The position numbers and the translations under genes were made by a program. From NCBI GenBank assembly GCA_023228885.1, contig JALOAJ010000027.1, positions 1-32,877 of the forward strand: 32,877 nucleotides of DNA, in the 5' to 3' direction. Below the pieces are notes generated by a model. That model saw only the letters and a list, made by a program, of their open reading frames with translations. It was not told the DNA's origin and did no database searches. The DNA is from Bacillota bacterium (GTDB lineage Bacteria > Bacillota > Clostridia > Monoglobales > Firm-18). Positions 8,322 through 16,757 of the stretch are shown here, in pieces. Every line of letters starts with the position of its first letter. Position 1 is the first letter of the stretch.

Positions 8322-9044
8322 TTGCCTAATCGTTTTTTGCGCACAAAGGCATTGCTTGGCGGCGCCGCCATAGAAAAGCTTAAAAAATCGTCCGTTGCGG
8401 TTTTTGGAATAGGCGGTGTCGGCTCGTTTGCGGTGGAAGCCCTTTCCCGCGGCGGCGTGGGCAACATTGAGATTATAGACGGCGACCTTGTCGATATAAC
8501 CAATATAAATCGCCAACTGATTGCTTTATCCGACACCGTGGGGCAAAAAAAAGTTGATGTTATGGCGGAAAGAATAAAAAAAATAAACCCTAATGCGGCG
8601 GTAACGGCGCATTATTGTTTTTATGACAAAAACAGCCAGGGTTTATTTGATTTGTCAAAATACAATTATATTATTGATGCAATCGATACGATAACATCAA
8701 AGCTTTTGCTAATTGAAAACGCAAATAAAATAAATACCCCGATAATAAGCTGTATGGGAGCGGGGAATAAAATTGACCCGACAGCGCTCGAGGTGGCGGA
8801 TATTTTTTCAACATCGGTGTGCCCTCTTGCAAGAATTATGAGACGGGAGCTAAAAATAAGAAAAATCGCCTCACTTTTGGTCGTTTATTCAAAAGAGATG
8901 CCGATTAAACCACGGCAAAACGATGAAACCCCTGTTAAAGGAAAAAACCAAGTTCCCGGAAGCGTGTCCTTCGTTCCGCCCGTTGCGGGATTTATGTTGG
9001 CGGGAGAGGTTATTAAGGCTTTAATTAACACGCCCAATTTGTAA
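8322..9044 (+). CDS. tcdA: tRNA threonylcarbamoyladenosine dehydratase (TcdA/CsdL, ThiF/E1 family)
   Basis: ATP-dependent E1-like enzyme that cyclises t6A37 in tRNAs decoding ANN codons to ct6A. The 240-residue protein opens with the family pattern RTKALLGGAAIEKLKKSSVAVFG, then the nucleotide-binding loop GIGGVGSFAVEAL and the acidic loop IIDGDLVDITNINRQ containing the adenylation residues. The C-terminal VPGSVSFVPPVAGFMLAGEVI is typical of TcdA and separates it from ThiF and MoeB. TTG at 8322 is taken as start because AAGGTG sits 8 nt upstream; a GTG at 8313 lies on top of that site. It follows the DUF624 gene by 45 nt on the same strand. Confidence 0.9.
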   Translation: MPNRFLRTKALLGGAAIEKLKKSSVAVFGIGGVGSFAVEALSRGGVGNIEIIDGDLVDITNINRQLIALSDTVGQKKVDVMAERIKKINPNAAVTAHYCFYDKNSQGLFDLSKYNYIIDAIDTITSKLLLIENANKINTPIISCMGAGNKIDPTALEVADIFSTSVCPLARIMRRELKIRKIASLLVVYSKEMPIKPRQNDETPVKGKNQVPGSVSFVPPVAGFMLAGEVIKALINTPNL

Positions 9045-9109
9045 ATATTTTTTACCTGCATAAACTTTTGTATATTTGAGAAAATATTTACTGATGGGAG
9101 ATGAAAAAA

Positions 9110-10294
9110 ATGAACAACGCCAAAAAAGTTTTTATTGTCGCAATAGCATTATTGATGTTTTGCCAAGGAACGCTGGCATATGATGCAACATTTGTAAAAA
9201 ACAATGATGGGGAGCAACCGAAGTTTAGCATATTTTCATTGTTTGGCAAAAAAGAGGAACCCAAGGAAGATAAAGAGCAAAAGCCGGGCAAAAAGGAGAA
9301 TGCTTCCGAGGGCAAAGGCACTGTTGAAACATCCGTAACAACAAATGCAGATGAATTTGCTGCTTTGGATGGTGTTTTAACGGTAAAAATCAATACGCCG
9401 GAGGAAGGCTCGCTAAATTGCACCGTCCCCGACGAAAGCAATGTTATGTTTGAAATTGTTACCCCTCCGGAAAAAGGAGCTGTTGAAATAACGGACAACG
9501 CAACGGGTGATTTTATTTACACACCGCATCAAGATGAGGTCGGGGAGGATTCATTTACCTTTTCCGCCACAATAGGCACAGGTGAGGACGACACAAAAAC
9601 AGCAACCATTTCGGTAACAATAGAATATGACGAGGAGGAACCGCCCACCGAACCGGAAGAACCGGTATATTCTTTCAGATATGAAGATATGTTTGGTCAT
9701 TGGGGCGAATATTCTGCAATCCGAATAGGGGAGCGGGATATTTTTAGAGGCTTTAAAATTGGTCAGAAGTTTTATTTTTACCCGGAGGAAGAATTGACAA
9801 GGGGTGACTTTTTGCTTTACCTTGTTGCGTCCCTTGGGATTGATGTTTCGGAATATGCAGAGGTTGAATCGCCGTTTGCCGATGCGGACACAACCCCTTC
9901 ATGGATGAACCTTCAAGCAAAAGCGGCATTTGATGCCGGCATTATAAAAGGCTCTCTTGAAGACGGAAAGCTTTACCTGCACGCTTCGGAGCGGCTGACT
10001 CGCCTTGAGGCGATAGCAATGTTAAACAACACAATAAAGCCGGATGCCGTGGCAGTTGGCAACACCGATTACACCGATATGTATTTGGTGCCCGATTGGG
10101 GTGTGCAGTTTATTCAAAACATGAGTGCATACGGGCTGATTCAAGGCTACGACGATGGTTCAATTCGGCCATTTGCCAAAATAACACGCGCCATGTCGGC
10201 TGAAATGATGCTTCAAACGATAAAATACAAGGAAACACACCCTGAAGTTGTAACACAGCTTACAAAAGAAATGGATAAAAGCATGGTATACTAA
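9110..10294 (+). CDS. Secreted Ig-like / S-layer homology (SLH) protein
   Basis: Cell-surface protein of 394 residues. It has a signal peptide (KK, hydrophobic core VFIVAIALLMF, likely cleavage after GTLA) and a charged Lys/Glu linker (about 45-70). A beta-rich Ig/cadherin-like domain with VCBS-type features (about 80-180; EIVTPPEKGAVEITDNATGDFIYTP begins in this pattern) is followed by an acidic proline-rich hinge. Three C-terminal SLH motifs begin around FRYEDMFGHWGEYSA, FADADTTPSWMNLQAKAAFD and YTDMYLVPDWGVQFIQNM; in the second, GIIKG and LTRLEAIAML are recognisable. SLH triplets bind pyruvylated secondary wall polymer. The ATG at 9110 is 9 nt after GGGAG; an in-frame ATG at 9101 touches that site. 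A terminator follows. Confidence 0.88.
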   Translation: MNNAKKVFIVAIALLMFCQGTLAYDATFVKNNDGEQPKFSIFSLFGKKEEPKEDKEQKPGKKENASEGKGTVETSVTTNADEFAALDGVLTVKINTPEEGSLNCTVPDESNVMFEIVTPPEKGAVEITDNATGDFIYTPHQDEVGEDSFTFSATIGTGEDDTKTATISVTIEYDEEEPPTEPEEPVYSFRYEDMFGHWGEYSAIRIGERDIFRGFKIGQKFYFYPEEELTRGDFLLYLVASLGIDVSEYAEVESPFADADTTPSWMNLQAKAAFDAGIIKGSLEDGKLYLHASERLTRLEAIAMLNNTIKPDAVAVGNTDYTDMYLVPDWGVQFIQNMSAYGLIQGYDDGSIRPFAKITRAMSAEMMLQTIKYKETHPEVVTQLTKEMDKSMVY

Positions 10295-10315
10295 TCCGCT
10301 AAGTGAGCAAAAGCT

Positions 10316-10361
10316 GCAAAGGCACAGCCGCTTGTCGGTTTTTGTGCCTTTGCCGTTTTTT
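10316..10361 (+). terminator. Terminator after the Ig-like/SLH gene
   Basis: Perfect 11-bp stem GCAAAGGCACA / TGTGCCTTTGC (10316-10326 and 10343-10353) followed by CG and a T6 run. It separates the SLH gene from the malic enzyme promoter that starts 4 nt later. Confidence 0.9.
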
Positions 10362-10364
10362 GTC

Positions 10365-10393
10365 TTGACTTGTTAAAAAGCAAATGTTAAAAT
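10365..10393 (+). promoter_or_regulatory. Sigma-A-type promoter of the malic enzyme gene
   Basis: TTGACT (10365-10370), a 17-nt spacer and TAAAAT (10388-10393). Transcription would begin near 10400, so the in-frame ATG at 10384 lies inside the promoter and cannot be the start codon. Confidence 0.75.
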
Positions 10394-10458
10394 TAAGTGG
10401 TTACAATTACCTGAGAGGAGAAAATGATTTAATCGTTGATTATTTCATAAAAAACAAT

Positions 10459-11631
10459 ATGGATTATGATAAAATTGCACTTTTAAAGCACAAGGAATGG
10501 AAAGGTAAAATAGAAGTTTCAAAACGCTGTGAATTGAAAGATAAAAACGATTTATCAATCGCATACACCCCCGGCGTTGCAGCGCCGTGCCTTGAAATTT
10601 CAAGGGATGCAGACCTATCCTATACATACACCCGCCGCGGCAATTTGGTGGCGGTAATAACAGACGGAACGGCTGTTTTGGGGTTGGGCGACATAGGCCC
10701 CGAGGCGGGAATGCCGGTTATGGAAGGCAAATGTGTGCTTTTCAAACATTTCGGCGGGGTTGACGCATTCCCCATTTGCATCCGCTCAAAAAGCGTTGAT
10801 GAAATAGTAAACGCAATAAGCCTGATTTCCGGCTCGTTCGGCGGAATCAACCTTGAAGATATTTCCGCACCCCGCTGTTTTGAAATTGAAAGGCGGCTAA
10901 AGCAGGTGTGCGACATACCGATTTTCCACGACGACCAGCATGGCACGGCGGTTGTTACCCTTGCGGCAATGATAAACTCGCTAAAAATTGTAAAAAAAGA
11001 ACCGAAGGATATATCGGTTGTTGTAAACGGTTCAGGCGCAGCAGGCATAGCCATTACAAGGCTGCTTATGAGTATGCAAATTAAAAATGTTATTTTATGC
11101 GACCGTCAAGGCGCAATTTATAGCGGACGGGAAGGGCTTGACGGCATAAAATCCGAAATGGCGAAAATATCAAACCCTAAAAATAAAAAGGGCAATCTGC
11201 AAGAGATAATACAAGGAACGGATGTTTTTATCGGCGTTTCCGCAGCGGATGTGCTCACATCGGAAATGATAAAATCAATGGCGGCGCAACCGATTATATT
11301 TGCAATGGCAAACCCAATCCCCGAAGTTATGCCGAATGTTGCAAAATCTGCCGGCGCAAAAATTATCGGCACCGGCAGAAGTGACTTTCCAAACCAAATA
11401 AACAATGTGCTTGCATTCCCCGGCATTTTCAAGGGCGCTCTTTCGGTTCGCGCAAGGGATATAAACGATGAAATGAAAGTCGCCGCCGCCCATGCAATTG
11501 CAGGGATTGTAAGCGATGCAGAGCTTTCATGCGAATATATAATCCCCGACACATTTAATGAAAAAGTTGCCGATGCCGTTGCAAGCGCAGTTGCAAATGC
11601 TGCAATAAAAACTAATGTTGCGCGTATATAG
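10459..11631 (+). CDS. NAD(P)-dependent malic enzyme
   Basis: Oxidative decarboxylation of malate to pyruvate and CO2 in the cytoplasm. The 390-residue protein begins MDYDKIALLKHKEWKGKIEV, the usual N-terminus of clostridial malic enzymes. It carries YTPGVAAPC, the substrate region GDIGPEAGMPVMEGK, the metal-binding GINLEDISAPRCFEIE, IFHDDQHGTA, and the Rossmann loop VVNGSGAAGIAI; no phosphotransacetylase-like extension is present. The ATG at 10459 agrees with family alignments but has only a weak ribosome binding site. A strong site, GAGAGGAG at 10413-10420, instead precedes a two-codon frame (ATG ATT TAA at 10424-10432). NAD versus NADP preference cannot be read safely. It stands alone behind its own promoter and converges with the epimerase-like gene. 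Confidence 0.93.
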   Translation: MDYDKIALLKHKEWKGKIEVSKRCELKDKNDLSIAYTPGVAAPCLEISRDADLSYTYTRRGNLVAVITDGTAVLGLGDIGPEAGMPVMEGKCVLFKHFGGVDAFPICIRSKSVDEIVNAISLISGSFGGINLEDISAPRCFEIERRLKQVCDIPIFHDDQHGTAVVTLAAMINSLKIVKKEPKDISVVVNGSGAAGIAITRLLMSMQIKNVILCDRQGAIYSGREGLDGIKSEMAKISNPKNKKGNLQEIIQGTDVFIGVSAADVLTSEMIKSMAAQPIIFAMANPIPEVMPNVAKSAGAKIIGTGRSDFPNQINNVLAFPGIFKGALSVRARDINDEMKVAAAHAIAGIVSDAELSCEYIIPDTFNEKVADAVASAVANAAIKTNVARI

Positions 11632-11663
11632 GGCGCTACATTCAGCTTTTTATCACATTTTTA

Positions 11664-12530
11664 TTATTCGCTAAAAGAAACGGTATGTGTTTTTGTGAGT
11701 TTTTCGCCTGCTTTTAGCGTTAGTATTCCCTCTTTTTTTGTAATGTCGTAATCGGTGTCAGAAGAATCGGGAATTCCGCACCACGGCTCAATGCAAAGGT
11801 ATGGGGCATTGGGAATTGTCCAAAAAAGCAGGTATGGAAAACCATCAAAATTAATTGTTGCCTGCTTTTTGCTATTCTTATGCTTTATTGTAACGCTTTT
11901 TGAGTTTAGGTTTTTAAAAACCAATGTGTCAATCGTTTTATAATATTCATAATTCAAGTTTAAAACGGTGTCATTTTCCAAAATCGTGGTTGTTTCGCCC
12001 GTAAGCAGGTGGTTTTCAAGAACGCAATTTTTTAGGGTTTCGGGTTGTTCAAATATTATTGAATATTGTTCAATCCCCTCGGGGCAATAATATCCTTCAT
12101 GAGCGCCGATGGAAAAATACATCGTTTTATCCGAAGCGTTTTCTACCTTATATTCCACATTAAGCGTGTTGCCGCGCAAAGTGTATATAACCCAAAGCCG
12201 ATAATTAAACGGAAAATCTTTTAATGTTTCATCATTTGATTGGTGCAAGAAAACAGCCTTGTCATCTGTGATGTCTTCTACGCTGAAAATGCAGTTCATT
12301 GCAAAGCCGTGTTTTTTTAAATGATATTCGGTGTTGTTAAAGATGTATTTATCATCTTTTAACGCGCCGCAAATAGGGAAAAGCAGCGGCGACCTGCCCG
12401 TCCAAAACTTTTCATCCCCGTGCCATAAAAATTGAGTTCCTCCCTTGCCTGTCACGCTTTGCAGCTCTGCACCTTTCGTGCTTATCGCTATTGCAATGTC
12501 ATCGCTTTTGATTGTAACAGTTTTCTCCAA
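11664..12530 (-). CDS. Aldose 1-epimerase family protein (LacX-like)
   Basis: Member of the galactose mutarotase/aldose 1-epimerase superfamily, LacX/YeaD-like branch, expected to interconvert sugar anomers in the cytoplasm. The 288 residues contain TKGAELQSVTGKGGTQFLWHGDEKFWTGRSP in part, with LLFPICGALKDD and YHLKKHGFAMN carrying the conserved histidine, SIGAHEGYYCP with the second histidine, and the C-terminal CIEPWCGIPDSSD with the likely catalytic Glu. The start is TTG, 7-9 nt after a run of eight G's. It lies 35 nt after the SLH gene on the same strand and is probably the last gene of that operon. The substrate is unknown; a link to wall-polymer sugars is only suggested by position. Confidence 0.88.
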   Translation of the reverse strand: MEKTVTIKSDDIAIAISTKGAELQSVTGKGGTQFLWHGDEKFWTGRSPLLFPICGALKDDKYIFNNTEYHLKKHGFAMNCIFSVEDITDDKAVFLHQSNDETLKDFPFNYRLWVIYTLRGNTLNVEYKVENASDKTMYFSIGAHEGYYCPEGIEQYSIIFEQPETLKNCVLENHLLTGETTTILENDTVLNLNYEYYKTIDTLVFKNLNSKSVTIKHKNSKKQATINFDGFPYLLFWTIPNAPYLCIEPWCGIPDSSDTDYDITKKEGILTLKAGEKLTKTHTVSFSE

Positions 12531-12565
12531 AATTTAGCCCCCCCATAATATTTATTGACATAACT

Positions 12566-14845
12566 TTATTGCCTAAAAACAATCACACGCACAAGCCCGC
12601 CGTCGGAAGGGAGCCTGTCGGCATATAGTTGTATTGAGCTGATATCGCGCGAATCCATATCATCAAGCGGAACAGCAAAATACTTAAAATCATTATATAA
12701 AAGAATTGAAACATCCTGCGAAAGGGGATAACTTTCTTCGCCCACTCGAATTTTTTGAACATCAATTGCCTCAAAAACGCCTTTCGTTGGCAGTTGTGTC
12801 AGCGCCTTTAGCTCAGTCAGCGAATTGTTTTGGATGCTTGCCATTACCGCTTGCCCTTCTTTTGGCGCAAAGTTTTTACCGCGAAAGGATGTTTCCACTC
12901 CTTTTATATTTATCACCGTTTCCGAGCCGGATTTTTTTGTTATAACGCCGAATTGATATCGTGAAAGTGTTATGTTGTTAAACACAATAAACTGAATTTC
13001 GTTAAATTTCGAATCGGAAAGAACAAACGCAACATCCCCGTCTGTCAGCGAATCGGCGGCTATCTCGGACAAGTCGGTCAATTTTGCCATTGCCGCTCCC
13101 GAAACATTTATCGCCGGTGCATAAACAAGGTCTACCAACTTCGCATCTTTTGCAAGCCGTTGTCCGCCTATTGTTCTATTTTTAACGTCAATCCTGCCGC
13201 TAATCTTTTTAGTCTGCATAAATTGCGGAACCATAAGCCCGTCTTTAAAATTATACTTTATAATTCTGCCGCGATAATCAGAATAGTTTTGGTCTGTTAT
13301 AAAGGTTTGTTCCGTTCCGTTTACGGTAAACGCATTTATATAATACTGCGTTGCTCCCTTTGTTTTTTCATCATCGCTGATTTTGCTGCCGGCGGATAAT
13401 ATTATGCCGTAAACGGTATAGTCTACCGCATTGACATCTACAACACTCACCACTTTGCCATCTTTGCCAAGCAACAGCGTCATATATTCATTTAGTTTAT
13501 ATGCGCCGCTTTGCTCGCCCAAAAGGCGCGCCGCAGCCTGTGTTTCCAGTTCGTATGTAACGCCGGATAAAACAATCCCCGTCACGCTTGCTTTGTTGGG
13601 CAGCGCCTCTTGATACACGCCCGAAATCTTATCGCAATAAACATACACAATATTGGAAACCCGATTATAATAAACAACATCAAACGCCTTAATATCAGAA
13701 AGCGAAGCGTCAAAGCCATCCCGTATAACACGCAAGCCCTCAGCGCTCAATGGGTAATTGTCGATTGCCGTTTCAGTTCCGTTAAAATCAGAATTTATAA
13801 CAAACGGACCGAGCATTTCAAAATCCTTTATAACGGAATAATCGTATTCCCCGCTTTGCGAAAAATAAACTGCCATTGTCATTCCTGTTTCCATGGCGGG
13901 CTTTACCTCTTGAAAGGTCTTTTTCGTACCCAAGTGATACACAACCGAATTATCGCCAAGCTTGATTGAGGCGGCTTTGCCGTCTTGCGTATATGCAAGC
14001 TCGGAGCCTACAACGCTTTGGACAATTATATGCTGCCCAGTCGGTCCTGCCGGAATTACGCCGAGCACCTTATTGTCGTTGTTTAAAACAAGCCTAACCT
14101 TTCGCGTAACAAAATTATTTACCGTATCGTCAAGCTTTTTATACACCCCTGTTGTGGTGCTTACTTCGTCTGAAAGCAGGTTTTTACTTTCGTTGCTTGT
14201 GGCAAGTATAATACATTCTTGCGAAACGGTATAATTCATAAGCTCTATAAGCTTTTTTTGAGATTGTCCGTCCGCCCTGTTTATATCCATAAGCAATGCG
14301 CGGTCTGTTATAAGAGCAATATCCGCCCTGCTTATATAATCATAATATCCTGCATTTATGCCGCTTGTCAAGCCAAGCTCAAAAGCCTTAAACATATAGG
14401 CGTCGGGCCAGTTGTTGCCAAGTTCCTCCGTGCTGTAACCAAGCAGTCTAAGAATTACCGTTGTTGCCTCTGAAAATGTTAAAGTTTTTTCGGGGGCAAA
14501 GCTGCCGTCGGGGTAGCCTAAAATTATTTGTTTTTTTGCCGCAACATTCACAAACCCGCTTGCCCAATAACCGTCCTGCATATCTGAAAACAAGCTGATC
14601 CCGCTGTTTGCCGCCGCCTCGCTGTCAAGCCCGGCAATTACTGTTGAAACCTTTGCCATTTCGGCACGCGTAATAACCCCGTTCGGGTCGAATAAATTAT
14701 TGCCTTTTCCGTTTAAAACGCCATAACGCACCAAACGCTCTATTGCATCGGAATGCTCCCCGTTGGGCGGCACATCTTCAAATGCGCCGAATGCCGTTAT
14801 TGAAATAATAATTGCAAAAACTATAAGTATTGTAACCTTTTTCAA
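12566..14845 (-). CDS. Large SLH-domain surface protein
   Basis: Secreted S-layer-type protein of 759 residues. The signal peptide (MKKVTILIVFAIIISITAFGA) leads straight into three SLH motifs (about 22-195): FEDVPPNGEHSDAIERLVRY, then FSDMQDGYWASGFVNVAAKK, then a more divergent third ending YISRADIALITDRALLM. The remaining 560 residues are beta-rich and have no domain I can name. TTG at 14845 is the start, 6 nt after GAGGTG; upstream in-frame ATG and GTG codons give no proper signal peptide or overlap the site. It starts 19 nt after the MacB-like permease and precedes the epimerase-like gene, so it appears to be co-expressed with the exporter. It may be cargo, a docking partner or a wall anchor for that exporter (inference). 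Confidence 0.88.
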   Translation of the reverse strand: MKKVTILIVFAIIISITAFGAFEDVPPNGEHSDAIERLVRYGVLNGKGNNLFDPNGVITRAEMAKVSTVIAGLDSEAAANSGISLFSDMQDGYWASGFVNVAAKKQIILGYPDGSFAPEKTLTFSEATTVILRLLGYSTEELGNNWPDAYMFKAFELGLTSGINAGYYDYISRADIALITDRALLMDINRADGQSQKKLIELMNYTVSQECIILATSNESKNLLSDEVSTTTGVYKKLDDTVNNFVTRKVRLVLNNDNKVLGVIPAGPTGQHIIVQSVVGSELAYTQDGKAASIKLGDNSVVYHLGTKKTFQEVKPAMETGMTMAVYFSQSGEYDYSVIKDFEMLGPFVINSDFNGTETAIDNYPLSAEGLRVIRDGFDASLSDIKAFDVVYYNRVSNIVYVYCDKISGVYQEALPNKASVTGIVLSGVTYELETQAAARLLGEQSGAYKLNEYMTLLLGKDGKVVSVVDVNAVDYTVYGIILSAGSKISDDEKTKGATQYYINAFTVNGTEQTFITDQNYSDYRGRIIKYNFKDGLMVPQFMQTKKISGRIDVKNRTIGGQRLAKDAKLVDLVYAPAINVSGAAMAKLTDLSEIAADSLTDGDVAFVLSDSKFNEIQFIVFNNITLSRYQFGVITKKSGSETVINIKGVETSFRGKNFAPKEGQAVMASIQNNSLTELKALTQLPTKGVFEAIDVQKIRVGEESYPLSQDVSILLYNDFKYFAVPLDDMDSRDISSIQLYADRLPSDGGLVRVIVFRQ

Positions 14846-14864
14846 AATTTTCACCTCAGTATAA

Positions 14865-16043
14865 TTATTCAAAGCGTAGTGCATCGATTGGGTTTAGCTT
14901 CGATGCCTTGTTAGCCGGGTACCACCCGAAAAAGACTCCGATTCCCACCGAAAACCCGGTGGATAACGCCATTACAGCCAAAGAAACGGTGGTTTTTACA
15001 TTAATTGCATCACCAATCATTTTAGTGCCTGCCAAACCAAACCCAATCCCAATAATGCCCCCCAAAAGGCTTACCACTATTGATTCTATAAGAAATTGCG
15101 TTAAAATGCTCCCTCGGCGTGCGCCGATTGCTTTTCGTATACCGATTTCACGAGTGCGCTCGGTAACGGAAACAAGCATTATATTCATTATTCCTATGCC
15201 GCCCACAAGCAACGAAATGCCAGCAATTCCCCCCAGCATAAGCGACATGGTACCCGTTATGGATTCAACCGATTCGAGCATTTGCGCCTGATTCATAACC
15301 CTGTATGCCGATGTGCTGCCTAACAGCTTTAGCAAAAGCTCCTCTAACTTTTCCGAGGCTTTGTCTGCAATTTCAGCGTCTACCGCCTGAAAGGAATAGC
15401 TCCTTATAATTGCGTTGCGCAAAAGGCGTTGGGCGGAAGAATAGGGGATTATTACGGTATCGTCTTGAGAGCCCTGCGCAATTGTTGTGGTTTTACTTTT
15501 TAAAACACCGACAACGGTATAAAGCTGCCCCGAAATTTTCATTTGCTGACCGATTGGGTCTTCTCCGGGGAAGTATTGCGTTTGTATGTACTTCCCGATT
15601 ACAACCGTTTTATTTCTGATTGTGCAGTCATGCTCCGTTATAAAACGCCCAAACTCAACTTCGTAATTATGAATTGACGAATAATTTTGGTTTGTGCCAA
15701 TAAGGCTTGTGGAGTTATTTTCCGTCCCCACTTTTATAGTCGGATTGCCGGTGACGGACGGCGCAACGCTTATAAAATATTTGGGGTTATCATCAACAAG
15801 CTTTTGCATATCCGCCATGGTTAAGTTTCGTGTGGAGCTGCGCCCGGTGAGCATTGCGGTGATTAAATTTGTGCCCATACTTTCCATTTGCTCTTTTATT
15901 TGCGCCGTTGAGCTTTGCACAAGGCTAACCATAATAATAACGGCGCCCACCCCGATTATAATGCCAAGCATTGTTAAAAAGGAACGCATTTTATTGCTTA
16001 AAATGCTTTTTAGCGCCATCTTTATTGCTTGAAATATATTCAT
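14865..16043 (-). CDS. MacB-like ABC transporter permease
   Basis: Permease of a MacB/FtsX-type (type VII) ABC transporter, which drives mechanotransmission or export rather than import. The 392-residue protein has an N-terminal transmembrane helix after MALKSILSNKMRSFLTMLGI, a large extracytoplasmic MacB-PCD domain (about 45-270), and three C-terminal helices. Between these is the family-typical cytoplasmic motif SVTERTREIGIRKAIGARR, and the end PANKASKLNPIDALRFE is diagnostic. It overlaps the ATPase gene by 4 nt (ATGA), so translation is coupled. It is the membrane partner of the ATPase and of the MacA-like adaptor two genes upstream. Confidence 0.95.
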   Translation of the reverse strand: MNIFQAIKMALKSILSNKMRSFLTMLGIIIGVGAVIIMVSLVQSSTAQIKEQMESMGTNLITAMLTGRSSTRNLTMADMQKLVDDNPKYFISVAPSVTGNPTIKVGTENNSTSLIGTNQNYSSIHNYEVEFGRFITEHDCTIRNKTVVIGKYIQTQYFPGEDPIGQQMKISGQLYTVVGVLKSKTTTIAQGSQDDTVIIPYSSAQRLLRNAIIRSYSFQAVDAEIADKASEKLEELLLKLLGSTSAYRVMNQAQMLESVESITGTMSLMLGGIAGISLLVGGIGIMNIMLVSVTERTREIGIRKAIGARRGSILTQFLIESIVVSLLGGIIGIGFGLAGTKMIGDAINVKTTVSLAVMALSTGFSVGIGVFFGWYPANKASKLNPIDALRFE

Positions 16044-16723
16044 ACCGCCGCTACCTCCGCATCAGAGGAAATTTTGCCGTCGTGTATTGTTATAATTCTT
16101 TCAGCATGCTGGGCAACTTCTCTATCGTGTGTAATAAGCACTATGGTATTGCCGTCTTTATGAATTTCCTTGAGCATTTGCAGCAGCTCTGCCCCCGTTT
16201 TGCTGTCCAAAGCGCCGGTAGGTTCATCGGCAAGAATTAAAGGCGGCTTATTCGCAAGCGCGCGCGCTATTGCAACGCGCTGTTGTTGACCGCCCGAAAG
16301 CTGATTTGGGCGATGCCGTTCCCTTCCCGCCAGCCCAACGCGGTTTATCGCCGCTATTGAAAGTTCATACCTTTCTTTTTTAGACTTGCCCATATAAACA
16401 AGCGGCAACTCAACATTTTCAAGCACGGTAAGCCTTCCCAAAAGATTGTAGCTTTGAAAAACGAACCCAATCTTTGTATTTCGTATATCTGCAAGGCGGT
16501 TGTCGCTCATCTTGCTTACATCTGTTTTGTCGATATAATATTTCCCCTCTGTTGCAGTATCAAGACACCCCAGCATATTCATAAGAGTTGATTTGCCGCT
16601 TCCGGACGGACCGACAATTGCAACAAACTCGTTGCTTTTAATGTGCAAGCTAACGCCGTCAAGCGCCCGAACGCTGCTGTCGCCCATGTTATATATTTTA
16701 TACATGTTTTCTATTCTAATCAT
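16040..16723 (-). CDS. MacB/LolD-like ABC transporter ATPase
   Basis: ATPase subunit of the adjacent MacB-like transporter, 227 residues. Walker A GPSGSGKST, Q-loop VFQSYNLLGRLTVLEN, signature LSGGQQQRVAIARAL, Walker B PLILADEPTGALD and the H-loop LITHD are all intact. The ATG at 16723 is 6 nt after GGAG; the longer open frame to 16888 runs backward into the end of the adaptor gene and has no family resemblance. It lies 34 nt after the adaptor gene and overlaps the permease by 4 nt. In Gram-positives such ATPase/permease/adaptor sets export peptides, antibiotics or surface lipids; the substrate is not evident here. Confidence 0.96.
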   Translation of the reverse strand: MIRIENMYKIYNMGDSSVRALDGVSLHIKSNEFVAIVGPSGSGKSTLMNMLGCLDTATEGKYYIDKTDVSKMSDNRLADIRNTKIGFVFQSYNLLGRLTVLENVELPLVYMGKSKKERYELSIAAINRVGLAGRERHRPNQLSGGQQQRVAIARALANKPPLILADEPTGALDSKTGAELLQMLKEIHKDGNTIVLITHDREVAQHAERIITIHDGKISSDAEVAAV

Positions 16724-16757
16724 AAAAGTCTCCGTAGCCTTTCTGCCTGTGGGCACA

